In this document: one piece after another, positions 1 through 9,775 of the stretch
Numbering within the stretch: position 1 is the first letter of the stretch
Layout of the letters: each line of letters opens with the position of its first letter
NCBI RefSeq assembly: GCF_020080835.1
Contig: NC_058164.1
Coordinates: forward strand, 14,764,142-14,828,141
DNA: 64,000 nucleotides
Direction of reading: 5' to 3'
DNA from: Cotesia glomerata
Taxonomy: Eukaryota; Arthropoda; Insecta; Hymenoptera; Braconidae
Program-made: the position numbers and the translations under genes
Notes under the pieces: generated by a model
Seen by the model: the letters and a program-made list of their open reading frames with translations, nothing else
Told to the model about the DNA's origin: nothing
Databases searched by the model: none

Positions 1-2010
1 ATCGATCCACTGGTTGATCTGCTCAAAAGTGATGTCAAACAGATGTTGAATCTCGTCGAGGTATTTGGCGACGATCACTGCGGCAACATCATCCGCATAC
101 GCTACCAGTTTGACACATCTTGGAAGCTTCAGTCTCAGGAGCCCGTCATACATGATATTCCACAGAAGTGGACCAAGAACAGAGCCCTGTGGCACACCAC
201 CGGTTATATCATACTCTTTCGGAGCATTCTTTGTATCGTATTTCAGCACTCTATCTGTAAAATAGCTAATCACTAGTCTGCGAAGATATGTTGGCACGTT
301 TTTCTCGTCGAGAGCTTGCATGATGCAGTCCCAATCAGCGGAATTGAAAGCATTTTTGATGTCCAAGGCAGCCACCAGGCAGTACTTCTTCGTTCCACCC
401 TTCCATCTAGTTCCTGCGATTGCCTCTTTGGCCGTATTAACAACCAGGTTGATCGCGTCCAGGGTTGATCGTCCTTTCCGGAATCCATACTGGTTGTCTG
501 CCAAGAGTGGGTCGACTACTGCATCTATTCGCTGATGGATGATACGCTCAAATATCTTACCCGCCGTATCTAGCATGCAGAGTGGTCGGTAAGATGACGG
601 TTCTTCTGGCGGTTTCTTTCCTTTAGGTAAAAGTACTAACCGTTGCTGTTTCCACTTACGAGGAAAAGTCCCCTCCTTGAGGCATGCGTTGTAAGCGTCT
701 AGAAATAATGTTGGTGCTGCCTTTATGATGGTTTTCAAGGCTATATTAGGGATTCCGTCCAATCCCGGCGCTTTATTATTTCCTACCCGATTACAGGCCT
801 CCAACAATTCTTCTTCAGTGACAGGTGGAATGTCGTCCAGTTCATCTTGCGTTGACTGATAATTGAGACTGTGTTGCTGTGGAAACAGCGCAGTGACGAT
901 TTTCTGAAGGAGTTGGGGACACGTAGGTGACGGCATTTGTTGTTTCTTCAGGTGCGTCATGACCACCTTATACGGCCGACCCCACACGTCTTTGTCGACC
1001 TCGTATATGAGCTCTTTCCAGCATCTTCCTTTGCTCTCTTTCATGGCCTTATTAAGTTCACGACGAGCTTTTTTGTACTCTACGATCAGCACTGCAGAGT
1101 TAGGTCGTTGATAGCCACGCTGTGATATTCTTCTCTTTCGATGACACTCTTTACGGAGGTTGCTGATATGATCATTCCACCAGTGTACCGCAGGTCTTGA
1201 ATTCATAACACGTTTGCGAGGCATACTGGCATCACAAGCTTGTGTTACTCGCATCATCAGGGCCTTAGTATGTTCTTCTGCACATCCAGTCTCTATCGGA
1301 TCACTATCGAGGGCTGTTAGCAATACTTCTGGGTCAAGAGATTTCACCTTCCAACCGACGGTGTTAAATTGCTTGATAGGCCCCCTGAGGTTCTGGTCGT
1401 TTGACGTTTCCCAGAGTATCGCATGATGGTCACTGGCAGTGTAGATGTCCAGTACCTTCCAGTTAGTGTTACCTTTAGCAAGGCTGGTACTGACAAAAGT
1501 GACGTCTACAATCGAGCTTGCGTCACCTTTGGTGTAGGTCGGCGTGTCACCACTGTTGAGCAAGACTACATCTAGTGTAGAAAGAGCTTCTAGCAGCTCT
1601 CTTCCTCGTGCATTAGTCTGCTTACTGCCCCAGTCCACTGCCCAGGCGTTAAAGTCCCCGGCTATCGCCACTGGATGATGTTGCTTCGCGTCCTCGGTCA
1701 GTCGATCCAAGAAGTCAGTAAACTCAGCAATTGAGAGGCTAGGTGGTGCGTAGCAGCTGTAAAAACGGATGCCATCTACTGATGCTGCTACAAAGCCAGC
1801 GCTGCCATTGGTAGCTACACTCTGGAAAGGGAGCTTACCACAAGCCCAGATCACAGCTTTCGTGGTGATATCCGTCTCCCAAGGTTGTCCAGCTAAATGT
1901 TTATATGGCTCCGATAAAAGCACAACGTCGAGCTTTAATTCCCGTACTGTCTGCATAAGCAGGTCATGCGCAGCTTCGCAGTGATTGATGTTAAGCTGCA
2001 GTATCCTCAT
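1..2010 (-). CDS. LINE 1 ORF2: endonuclease-reverse transcriptase (5' complete, 3' off window)
   Basis: The ORF begins MRILQLNINHC at 2010 and is open for 670 codons to base 1; I checked the frame at several motifs (codons starting at 1503, 489 and 99). Residues about 1-215 form an APE-type endonuclease that nicks target DNA for target-primed reverse transcription: N in QLNINHC, E in LLSEPY, GDFNAW, VDVTF and the SDHH box. The RT follows with APGLDGIPN, SSYRPLCML, YGFRKGRST, GVPQGSVLGPLLW and the catalytic YADD at residue 638. No stop was found, so this copy may be nearly functional in ORF2 even though ORF1 is frameshifted. The C-terminal domain is outside the window. Confidence 0.85.
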   Translation of the reverse strand, partial: MRILQLNINHCEAAHDLLMQTVRELKLDVVLLSEPYKHLAGQPWETDITTKAVIWACGKLPFQSVATNGSAGFVAASVDGIRFYSCYAPPSLSIAEFTDFLDRLTEDAKQHHPVAIAGDFNAWAVDWGSKQTNARGRELLEALSTLDVVLLNSGDTPTYTKGDASSIVDVTFVSTSLAKGNTNWKVLDIYTASDHHAILWETSNDQNLRGPIKQFNTVGWKVKSLDPEVLLTALDSDPIETGCAEEHTKALMMRVTQACDASMPRKRVMNSRPAVHWWNDHISNLRKECHRKRRISQRGYQRPNSAVLIVEYKKARRELNKAMKESKGRCWKELIYEVDKDVWGRPYKVVMTHLKKQQMPSPTCPQLLQKIVTALFPQQHSLNYQSTQDELDDIPPVTEEELLEACNRVGNNKAPGLDGIPNIALKTIIKAAPTLFLDAYNACLKEGTFPRKWKQQRLVLLPKGKKPPEEPSSYRPLCMLDTAGKIFERIIHQRIDAVVDPLLADNQYGFRKGRSTLDAINLVVNTAKEAIAGTRWKGGTKKYCLVAALDIKNAFNSADWDCIMQALDEKNVPTYLRRLVISYFTDRVLKYDTKNAPKEYDITGGVPQGSVLGPLLWNIMYDGLLRLKLPRCVKLVAYADDVAAVIVAKYLDEIQHLFDITFEQINQWID

Positions 2011-2690
2011 GTTCGTTTATTTGTCAGCTTCTGGAGTGCTTCTTGGAAGACTGGGCATCGGCCAGAACCAGACCGGTGAGCAGTGTCCTGAGAGCCAGGT
2101 TTTTCCGCACATAACGCACATTTCACTTTATTTGGGCATTGAGCAGCTTGATGACCTGTTTGCCCACATTTGATGCAAAGCCCAGATCGGTCGACTTCGC
2201 TTTTACATTGGGCAGTAGTGTGCCCAAAGTGCCAGCACTTATAGCATCGTAGTGGTGTCTTAACTGCTCTGACACGGCAATTTACCCAGCCAATCCTTAT
2301 TTTGCCTGTCTTTCCGAGTATCTTCTGCACTATTGCTGCTGGCAATCGTACCGAAGCAGTTTGAGTACCTCTGTAGGCCGGACGAATTTTAATGACATCT
2401 TCAGGTATTTCGTAGTCATTTCCAGCTGCCTCTTGTAAGGCCTTCCGGACATCGTCTTTAGTTGTTTCGTCGTCAATGTCCCGGATTTCAAGCTGTTCCT
2501 CTGGGCCTTTACAGATGACTTGCGCTTCTTCTTTAAGGATGCTCTTGATGGTCTTCAGCAAAGCTTGTCCTTTGTCTGCGGTCTTTCTGGAAAGCGTAAT
2601 GAGCATATTCCCATCATTCGTCTTTTGAACCTTGTCAACGACGTCACGGGTCTGATCTGGTGAGTATCTCGGCATATTTTGCCTTCTCAA
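2007..2690 (-). pseudogene. LINE 1 ORF1, C-terminal half with zinc knuckles
   Basis: This frame carries the RNA-binding part of an R1-type gag protein: a central domain (ITLSRKTADKG, LEIRDIDDETT, DVIKIRPAYRGTQTA) followed by three cysteine/histidine knuckles, CYKCWHFGHTTAQC, CIKCGQTGHQAAQC and CALCAEKPGSQDTAH. It ends in NKRT with the TGA overlapping the ORF2 start. Its first residues before about RDVVDKVQ are out-of-frame sequence; the biologically matching upstream half lies one frame away (2644-3339). The two frames differ by +1, most simply a one-base insertion in this copy within the 47-nt overlap. Confidence 0.75.
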
Positions 2691-3339
2691 CGGGTCGAAT
2701 AATTAAGGCATCTGGTTTGGTGAATTTTCGCGGTTTTTCCCGCTTAGGCTCCGGCCGAGATTTGTTCACCGGTTGTTTTGGTAACCGCTCTCTCGCTTGC
2801 TCCTTCTTCTCCTTCTTGGATTGGACCTTCTGCCATTCAGTCACCTCTTTTTTTCCGGCGTTCTGCACTGCCGTGTTTTTCGGAGGGCTTGGTTTCAGGT
2901 CCTTTTTCTTCACAACTTGGCTGATCGTTGGGTCGGGAGAAGATCGATCTTTTCTCTTAGTTGACTTGCTGCTAGTTCTGCTTCTGTCTTCCGCGACTGA
3001 TTCACCGTCACCTTCGGCTCCAGTGTCCATTGCTTCTTCATTCACGACAGTTGCTTGAATGCTTCTCTCCGGTGTAGTGCGAGAAGTGCGTCGTACTGTT
3101 AAACGCCATTCTTCATCAAGTTTCTTGAATCTCTGGAGGGCATTGGCTACGCTGGTCGTCTTGGTCTTAATCTCCTTGTGGATATTGACCTTAGATTGGA
3201 TGAAGTCATTTAGCTCACTGGTCAGCTTTTCAAGGCGTTCCAACGCTTGCGACCGCTTCATTTCAGCGCTTGCTTCAATCGCTGCTTGTTGGGCATGAGG
3301 CCCGTTTTCACTATTGTTGTTTTCCTGAATTTTACTCAT
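2644..3339 (-). pseudogene. LINE 1 ORF1, N-terminal half (gag-like)
   Basis: Starts at the ATG at 3339 (MSKIQENNNSENG). It has a coiled-coil-like stretch (QALERLEKLTSELNDFIQ..), then a long charged, lysine/proline/serine-rich linker, and ends with PDALIIRPVEKAKYAEIL, which looks like the start of the R1 gag RNA-binding domain. The frame then hits a stop 46 nt into the overlap with the C-terminal half. The N-terminal half shows no other lesion. Either a single-base indel broke one gag ORF or the overlap is read by +1 frameshifting; I favour mutation because LINE gag ORFs are normally continuous. Confidence 0.7.
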
Positions 3340-3838
3340 ACTTTTAAATTCACCAGCGCATCGTACGGAGTGGAGCGGGTTGTCATAACTAGGAACGGGT
3401 GTACCCTCGGAGATAGTACTCCTACCCCAGTTCCCTGAGGCCTAGCCGACACTTAGCCAGTCCCGGAATACACGGACGGACTAGACTCGCTCGGAGCGGT
3501 GAAGATTCCGATCTCTAACACTCACTGCGTACTTCCTGATCAAGGCCCGAAGTGGCTGGCTCCTGATCCACTGCTGCAACTTACACCTCGGCAGAGCAAG
3601 CTCACATCAGCCGTGGCCTGCATCGTCGGAAACTACGACACGAGGTTCCGGTCACTCCCAGTGGGTCACAGCAGGGAACGATCGTCTTGTTAGGTCAGTT
3701 AGTGTGACCAACCCATTAAAGGGGAGTTTTGTCCACGGGAACGTATTTTATTTGGCTCCTACCCTCTGTACCAGGTACAGCGAGCGTTCTCCCATCCGCT
3801 ACGGGGAGACGCGCCTGGTAGCAGTTTCTCCTCTGCCC

Positions 3839-3840
<2 letters not shown>
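3340..3840 (-). other. Leader (5' UTR) region of LINE 1
   Basis: About 500 bp of GC-richer sequence directly upstream of the ORF1 start and downstream of a (TG)n tract on the plus strand. No ORF here shows protein features. Its composition matches the LINE rather than the AT-rich flank, so I take it as the element's 5' UTR; the exact 5' end cannot be fixed. Confidence 0.5.

Positions 3841-3841
<1 letters not shown>

Positions 3842-3925
<84 letters not shown>
3842..3925. repeat. (TG)n microsatellite
   Basis: An uninterrupted GT/TG dinucleotide run of about 84 bases, immediately outside the presumed 5' end of LINE 1. Confidence 0.98.
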
Positions 3926-3927
<2 letters not shown>

Positions 3928-3929
3928 GT

Positions 3930-4225
3930 ATGTGAATCGCTTATAACTTTTGAACGACTTAACCGATCGGAACCAACCAAACGGTGTTCTAAAGAGTTCC
4001 CTCAAACTTAGATTTCCTGAGAATTTGAACCGATTCGGATCGATAGATTTTGAGAAATTTTGAAAAATCTCAAAAAAATAAGAAAAAAATCATTTTTGAA
4101 AGTGTTTTTTTGGAATAACTTTTAAACGGCTTGATCGATCAACTCCAAAAATTAATCTGCTCTTAACCTTGCAAAACCACGTCGATCACTGGTAATCCGG
4201 TCAAAATCGGTTGATTCGTTCAAGA
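3930..4225 (+). repeat. Dispersed AT-rich repeat, copy A
   Basis: Contains phrases such as GGAATAACTTTTAAACGGCTT, AACTCCAAAAATTAATC and AAATCGGTTGATTCGTTCA that recur, diverged, at about 31835-32130. It follows a (TG)n tract. No coding potential; probably part of a microsatellite-associated repeat family. Confidence 0.6.
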
Positions 4226-4228
4226 GAT

Positions 4229-4330
4229 AACTTAATCTGTGAGTCTTTTTCTATAAAAGTATAAAGGCCGGAGGTCGTGTGTAGTGGATGTGGCAGTACA
4301 CTGTCATGTTCTTGCACAATTCCTGTGTTT
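4229..4330 (+). repeat. Fragment shared with the leader of LINE 2
   Basis: ACTTAATCTGTGAGTCTTTT, then GGCCGGAGGTCGTGTG and CAATTCCTGTGT, are repeated with small changes at 27188-27290 just 5' of LINE 2. A second shared phrase, GAAAGCAATACGAATG, lies at about 4472 and about 26800. The two flanks of the 22-kb inverted-repeat structure therefore hold related LINE leader fragments. Confidence 0.6.
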
Positions 4331-4519
4331 ATATGACCACGTGAGGAGACGATGGAGTTTTGTGCGCTCAGAAAACTAGTCGTGTGTGGGTGCGCGTGTG
4401 CTTCAGCATGCGTTCCCCATGCATTACTTTTTTCTCGTTAAGGAGATTTTCTTTCTTTCATTATACTTTTCGAAAGCAATACGAATGAATTTCTGGCGGT
4501 TACCCTGCCCACACCGAAA

Positions 4520-4775
4520 GAAAATATATTTTTAAATATATTTATAAATATATATGAAAATATATGCAAAAATATATGCGAAAATATATGTGGTATATAA
4601 AAAGATTATATGAAAACGATATGAAAATTTGCCCAGAAATATATGCCAAAATATATGCACAAATATATACGAAAATATATGCAAAAATATATTCGAAAAT
4701 ATATGCAAAAAAATATACGAAAATATATGCAAAAATATATTTGAAAATATATGCAAAAATATATAGAATTAGATG
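4520..4775. repeat. AT minisatellite (left arm)
   Basis: Imperfect short repeats of the type GAAAATATATGCAAAAATAT. Same array, inverted, at about 26495-26750. Its outer edge is the CCCACACCGAAAG terminus, so it is subterminal sequence of a transposon rather than a free satellite. Confidence 0.85.
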
Positions 4776-5091
4776 GAAAATAAATTTGTAAATTTATGGA
4801 GGAATCCATTGACAAATTTACGCAAAAATATTTTTAATATACGTGAAACTATGTGTCAAAAAATATTTTAGTAAAAGTATGGGTAATTAAAATTAGGATA
4901 TTTTTGTACCTACTACCCTAAATAAAAAAGCAATTAATTCAGTTTCAAAACTTCAAGTTGAGTAATATATTCAAAAAAGATGAGATGAACTTATAATAAT
5001 AAGCATAAATGTTAATATCTATCAATATAAAGTAAAAAAAAAATATCAATGTGCTTAAAGTGTGCCGTGCTTCATTGATTATAGTTCAAAA

Positions 5092-5361
5092 TTATTGAGA
5101 TGTCCCTGAAGCATCATTCTCTTTGTCTTTATCATGTTTTTTCTGCAAAATAAATTAAGTAAAATTTAGACCTATTGATATACAAAAATGCTCACGTACT
5201 ACTCATAATAATCAATTATTGATTGTTAAATTACATTATGCTTCCGAGCTTCTCTTCTCATCCCAGCCAATTTGTTGTTTATTGCAGTTCCAAATTTTAC
5301 TTCATCGAAGGTATTTTTAAATTTGCGCCTCACAGTTTCTGGAAAATATTAATTATAATAT
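5092..5361 (-). pseudogene. BEN-domain gene remnant: exons 7 and 8 of the left copy
   Basis: Exon 7 (5338-5235, 104 nt) encodes ETVRRKFKNTFDEVKFG.. and exon 8 (5142-5092, 51 nt) encodes KKHDKDKENDASGTSQ and a stop. Both lengths and phases equal those of the intact right-arm gene. The intron 7 acceptor reads GCAG here and GGAG in the right copy. Exons 1-6 are missing: intron 6 ends at 5361 and the foldback element and BEL copy 1 occupy the rest until the BEN 5' flank resumes at 12572. These exons are intact in themselves, so the loss may be recent. Confidence 0.85.
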
Positions 5362-6943
5362 GGGTCATTCCAGGTCAAATCGACCAATAGTTGGAATCGA
5401 CCCCTTTCGATTTGGATGAATTTTGGTCAGAAGTTTTCTTTTATTATAAAACGAAGTTCTGCCAAAGGAAAAAAAATAAAAAAATTTTTTTCGAAAGATA
5501 TGCAAATTCAAAATTTCGCGATTTTTCCAGTTTTTCAATTTTGTTTTTGCAATATCTCGAATGCTATTATAGATACAGGAATGGTCTTTCGTTTGTTTAA
5601 AAGGAGACACTTAGTGCTATTGAAAAAAATATTTTGGAAAAATTTAAAAAATGCAAAATTTGTCAAATTTTGAATTTTTGAAAGTCGTCGAAAATGAAGA
5701 CCGCCATTAAAATTTTGGCTCAATTTTTGTATGATACCTTGTAATGATCTTAAAAGATCCTGAAATTTTGGATAGGGGTTTTTCAAAAATATGATTTTTG
5801 AATCTCAAAAAAAATTTTTTTGTTTTTGCAACTTCTATACAAGTTAAAGTTATGCAGATATATAATATTGTAATTTTGAGTATTTCGAAATCAAATGCAC
5901 GACGTGAAAATATTAAATAATAAATTAATTTCAACTTTTATTCATTTTTTAGACATAATCTAAAAGTCAGGCTTTACGCATGATATAATTATTTATTTTC
6001 TCAACGCATGATATATTTTGTCCATTTCTTCACTTCAATTACAGTTTTTAACCTCAAATAACTCAAACGGATATTAATTTTCTATACAAATTAGAAATGA
6101 TTTCATAAAAATATCAATTTTTTTCGTTCTTTCGAATACTTATTTACTTACGAATTTCTGCACATTCATAGTTCTCAATCTTAAATTACAAATTATTCCC
6201 ATGTTAATAAGACGACAAGTGGCATCAACAACTTTAAATAAAGTAAAAAAAGGACAATTAAAAAATTCTATCATTCGTTAAGGATGACTTATTTTAAGGA
6301 TGCAAGATTATGTCTAAAAAATAAAAAAAAGTTGAAATTAATTTATTATTTAATATTTTCACGTCGTGCATTTTATTTCGAAATACTAAAAATTACAATA
6401 TTATGTATCTGCATAACTTTAACTTGTACAGAAGTTGCAAAAAACAAAAAAAAATTTTTTTCTGAAATTCAAAAATTTTTTTTTGAAATTCAAAAATTCA
6501 TATTTTTGAAAAAAAAAAACCCTATCCAAAAATTTCAAGATCTTTTAAGATCATTACAAGGTATCATACAAAAAAAATTGAGCCAAAATTTTAATGGCGG
6601 TCTTCATTTTTGACGATTTTCAAAAATTCAAAATTTGACAAATTTGGCATTTTTAAAAATTTTTTTCCAAAATAAATTTTTTTAAATATTCTCAAGTGCC
6701 CCCTTTTAAACAAACAAAAGACTATTCCTGTATCTATAATTGCATTCGAGATATTGCAAAAACAAAATTGAAAAACTGGAAAAATCGCGAAATTTTGAAT
6801 TTGCATATCTTTCGAAAAAATTTTTTTATTTTTTTTCCTTTGGCAGAACTTCGTTTTATGATAAAAGAAAACTTCTGACCAAAATTCATCCAAATCGAAA
6901 GGGTTCAATTCCAACTATTGGTCGATTTGACATGGAATGACCC
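5362..6943. mobile_element. Foldback element with ~600-bp inverted arms
   Basis: Begins GGGTCATTCCAGGTCAAATC and ends with the complement of GGGTCATTCCATGTCAAATC. The arms (5362 to about 5965 and about 6305 to 6943) are complementary along their whole length; the spacer of about 340 bp is AT-rich with no ORF of note. No transposase is present, so it is non-autonomous. Confidence 0.88.
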
Positions 6944-7027
6944 ACTCATCAAGAGCTTTCATTTGAGTACCCACTCATCAAGAGCTTTCATTTGAGTACC
7001 CACTCATCAAGAGCTTTCATTTGAGTA
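6941..7027 (+). repeat. 29-bp tandem repeat, three units
   Basis: CCCACTCATCAAGAGCTTTC plus ATTTGAGTA repeated three times exactly, starting in the last bases of the foldback element. A related phrase (AAGCTTCAATTTGAGTACC) recurs at about 63264. Confidence 0.95.
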
Positions 7028-7040
7028 CCCACATGCATTT

Positions 7041-7355
7041 GGGTCATTCCATGTCAAATCAACCAATAGTTGGAATCGACCCCTTTCGATTAGGATGAAT
7101 TTTGGTCAGAAGTTTTCTTTTATCATAAAACGAAGTTCTGCCAAAGGAAAAAAAATAAAAAAATTTTTTCGAAAGATATGCAAATTCAAAATTTCGCGAT
7201 TTTTCCAGTTTTTCAATTTTGTTTTTGCAATATCTCGAATGCAATTATAGATACAGGAATGGTCTTTCGTTTGTTTAAAAGGAGACACTTGGGGCTATTG
7301 AAAAAAAAATATTTTGGAAAAAAATTTAAAAAAATGCAAAATTTGTCAAATTTTG
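7041..7355 (+). repeat. Third, partial foldback arm
   Basis: A further copy of the GGGTCATTCC arm, plus orientation, ending abruptly at the truncated BEL copy 1 LTR (junction about 7355/7356). The junction marks the deletion that removed the start of the 5' LTR and BEN exons 1-6. Confidence 0.85.
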
Positions 7356-7535
7356 ACGCAGTAATTAACAAATCCGCTTTTATCTTAACAATCCGCTATT
7401 AAAAATATTAAATATTGAGTGTAATTAATGTAAATAAATTACTAGTGTTATTTTTGATAATAAATTACGCGTTTTAATTGAGATATCCAACCCTAAACCT
7501 GATCCCCGCTTTTCCGCTCTTTCTGTAATTATTCA
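7356..7535 (+). repeat. BEL copy 1, 5' LTR remnant
   Basis: The last 180 bases of the family's ~644-bp LTR, ending AATTATTCA, followed by the primer-binding site. The first ~465 bases are missing, so promoter sequences of this LTR are probably lost. Confidence 0.9.
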
Positions 7536-7536
7536 T

Positions 7537-7556
7537 TGGTCCCTCGAGCCGGATCA
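7537..7556 (+). promoter_or_regulatory. BEL copy 1 primer-binding site
   Basis: TGGTCCCTCGAGCCGGATCA begins one base after the LTR end. TGG is the expected complement of a tRNA 3' CCA. The same site follows the LTR in copies 2 and 3. I do not assign the tRNA. Confidence 0.7.
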
Positions 7557-7766
7557 GGCTGGCTCTATCTCAATTGAATTAATTTATTATTCCGCTTAAA
7601 AATTGTGCTGTGTTAAGTGAAGTGTAATACCGCTAGGAAAGGTCGAGCGTCAGGAGCATCGCAGAGCACATCGGGTGCTGCTCCTGATAGTCATTCGTAC
7701 ACCGGTACGCTGAACTTTCCGTTTATTAAGACTGAAAACTCGACTTCGGGCCTTAAATAACTTCGC

Positions 7767-7925
7767 TATGGAGAATTACACAAGATAGTTGAAAAATGCA
7801 ATTTGTGCTTCAACTTTCGTGTTCCGCACCGCGCCGCAGATTGCAAGACCGCTCAAGATTGCCGAAAATGTGTTCAACGTCACCACATGTCCATCCATTT
7901 TGGATGCACCAACGAAACCAGCTTC
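7767..7925 (+). pseudogene. BEL copy 1 gag remnant (zinc knuckles only)
   Basis: One frame reads CNLCFNFRVPHRAADC then CRKCVQRHHMSIHFGC, two cysteine/histidine knuckles of a Pao-type gag. In copy 3 the second knuckle has G in place of V. There are only about 230 bp between LTR and knuckles, so the capsid region is absent, as in all three copies. The frame is closed by stops before pol at 7997. Confidence 0.7.
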
Positions 7926-7996
7926 ATCGCAGTCTACATCTTCCGCACAGGCAACTAATCGTTCCTTTTAGACCGTTTACAACTTGAAATTAACTG

Positions 7997-9775
7997 TTGA
8001 TTATTTCAGATCCGCTTTCCGCTCAAGTATTGCTAGCTACCGCCTTAGTCCAGGTACGCCCGCATCATGGTAATCCAATCACCGCCAGAGTGTTGATTGA
8101 TCAAGGTTCAGAGCTCTCATTTATGAGACAGTCGCTCTTCAAGAAGCTTGGACAACCGCTACAGCGTGACATGGTCATGCTCAAGGGCATTGGCAATGTC
8201 TCCGCAGGAAGCTCACTAGGTGTGAGCACAATTGAGCTTCGTTCGCTGTGTACAACCGCATCAATGCATGTCAGCATGCATATTCTACCAACACTGACGG
8301 TAGATCTTCCATCGTTCGTGATCGCTGATCCGAAATGGCCGCATCTTGAGAATCTCAAGCTCGCTGACCCGCAGTATCTACAGCCACGCCCTGTAGATAT
8401 TATTCTAGGTGCATCACCAGCCGCACAGATCATGAACGCAGAGATTCAACGAGGACCTCGCAATGCTCCTATTGCACAATCCACCACGCTTGGTTGGATT
8501 GTCTATGGGGCTGTCACCGCTAAACACGCTTCAACATCACACGCAGCACTACATGCGTCAGTAGATACTGAATTACAAGACGCTATCGCTAAGTTTTGGG
8601 AACAGGAAGAAGTTCCATCAGGAAATTCACCGCTCAACACCGCTGAAGAAGACGAATGTGAAATTCACTTTCGTCAAACGCATTATCGACAGCCTGATGG
8701 ACGCTACGTAGTGAGATTACCGCTTAAGGCCCTTGAGAGTCAACTTGGCGACTCTATCAACGCAGCTATGGGGTCACTCCGCAGATTAATAACTCGCTTG
8801 TCGCGAGAAAGAGAATATTCTGACATGTATCGTGCATTCATGGCAGAATACATTCAGCTAGGACACATGGTACGAGTACCAGTCAACGAATTGCCCGCAA
8901 ACGCTTATTTCTTGCCTCACCATGGGGTATTGAAGCTTGATAGTGCCACTACGAAGCTCCGCACAGTGTTCAATGGTTCCTGTGCAACATCTACAGGAAT
9001 TTCATTGAACGACATTCTCCACGCAGGACCCAAAACGCAAATTGACATTTTTGATGTGATGTTGAGAATCCGTTGCAGCAGGATTCTATTCGCTACTGAC
9101 ATCACCAAGATGTTCAGACAGATTGAGGTCGACTCGCTTGATTGGCCGCTTCAGTGCATTATCTGGATAGATGAGAATGACTTAATAGACGCTTACTGTC
9201 TCAAGACAGTCACATACGGAACCGCTAGTGCACCTTTTGACGCTGTACGTGTGCTTATCCAACTAGTAAAGGATGAAGGACACCGCTTTCCGCTAGCTGT
9301 TGCTCCAATGTTGAAAACACGCTACGTAGATGATATCTACGGTGGAGCAGACAACGAAGAAGACGCTATCAAGGCTGCAGTACAAACAAAAGCTCTGTGT
9401 GCAGCAGGCTGCTTCCCGCTTGCCAAATGGGCTAGCAATAGCCCACGGTTACTCGCTGAAGTCGCTCCAGAAAAGCAGCTGGATACACCGCTTAAAGAAA
9501 TCAGTGATGCACCAGTAAAAGTCCTGGGCATGTACTGGAATTCACGCACTGACGCTCTCCAGTTCAAGTACACGCTACCGCCAGAGACGCCCAAGACAAA
9601 AAGAGCTATTTTGTCTGAAATCGCTAAGCTGTATGATCCGCTAGGACTTCTCGCACCAATAGTCGTCAAAGCCAAGATCTTTATGCAAGATCTGTGGCTA
9701 GATAGAGTGTCATGGGATGAACAATTGTCACCATCACTCATTCATAAATGGACTGGATACCGCGAGGATCTTTGA
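7997..9775 (+). pseudogene. BEL copy 1 pol, part 1: protease and reverse transcriptase
   Basis: Open from a TTG at 7997 (no ATG near the start). An aspartic protease (A17-like) has DQGSELSF near residue 35. The RT follows, with FATDITKMFRQIEV and the catalytic YVDDI near residue 443. The frame ends at a TGA (9773-9775) where copy 3 has CGA, a single C-to-T nonsense change between RT and RNase H; the downstream frame resumes at once. In an intact element this polyprotein would be cleaved to give the enzymes that make and integrate the cDNA. Confidence 0.85.

Larger units (their letters stand above)
1..3840 (-). mobile_element. R1-like non-LTR retrotransposon (LINE 1), 3' end beyond window
   Basis: Read on the minus strand this is a GC-richer block with a leader (about 3340-3840), a gag-like ORF1 (3339-2007) and an endonuclease/reverse transcriptase ORF2 (2010-1) that runs off the window. 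The ORF1 stop and ORF2 start share an ATGA tetranucleotide (2010-2007), an arrangement common in R1/TRAS-like elements. The order gag with CCHC knuckles, apurinic-type endonuclease, then RT with a YADD box supports the R1 group. The 3' UTR and target site are not visible, so site specificity cannot be judged. Confidence 0.85.
4508..5361 (-). repeat. Left arm, outer part, of the large inverted repeat
   Basis: Mirror image of about 25900-26759. It includes the minisatellite, the downstream flank, and exons 8 and 7 of a BEN gene on the minus strand. Similarity stops in intron 6 at 5361, where the GGGTCATTCC foldback element begins. Confidence 0.9.

Noticed and set aside
3704..4005. ORFs with poly(VC) or poly(TH)
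   Set aside because: Translation of the (TG)n microsatellite.
4532..4815. ORFs rich in I, Y, F and K over the AT minisatellite (both strands; also 26476-26822)
   Set aside because: Pure translation of ATATTTTTGCATAT-type repeats; open on several frames at once.
6941..7027. Possible CRISPR-like array (29-bp repeats)
   Set aside because: The units are directly adjacent with no spacers, and the context is eukaryotic.
5365..7402. Recurrent small ORFs such as NKIEKLEKSRNFEF in the foldback arms
   Set aside because: The same AT-rich arm read three times; the frames are disrupted between copies and no domain is visible.
8101..8433. Antisense ORFs within BEL pol, repeated in each copy (also 9337-9741, 21013-21417, 36995-37399)
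   Set aside because: Shadows of the conserved pol frame; they recur only because pol recurs.
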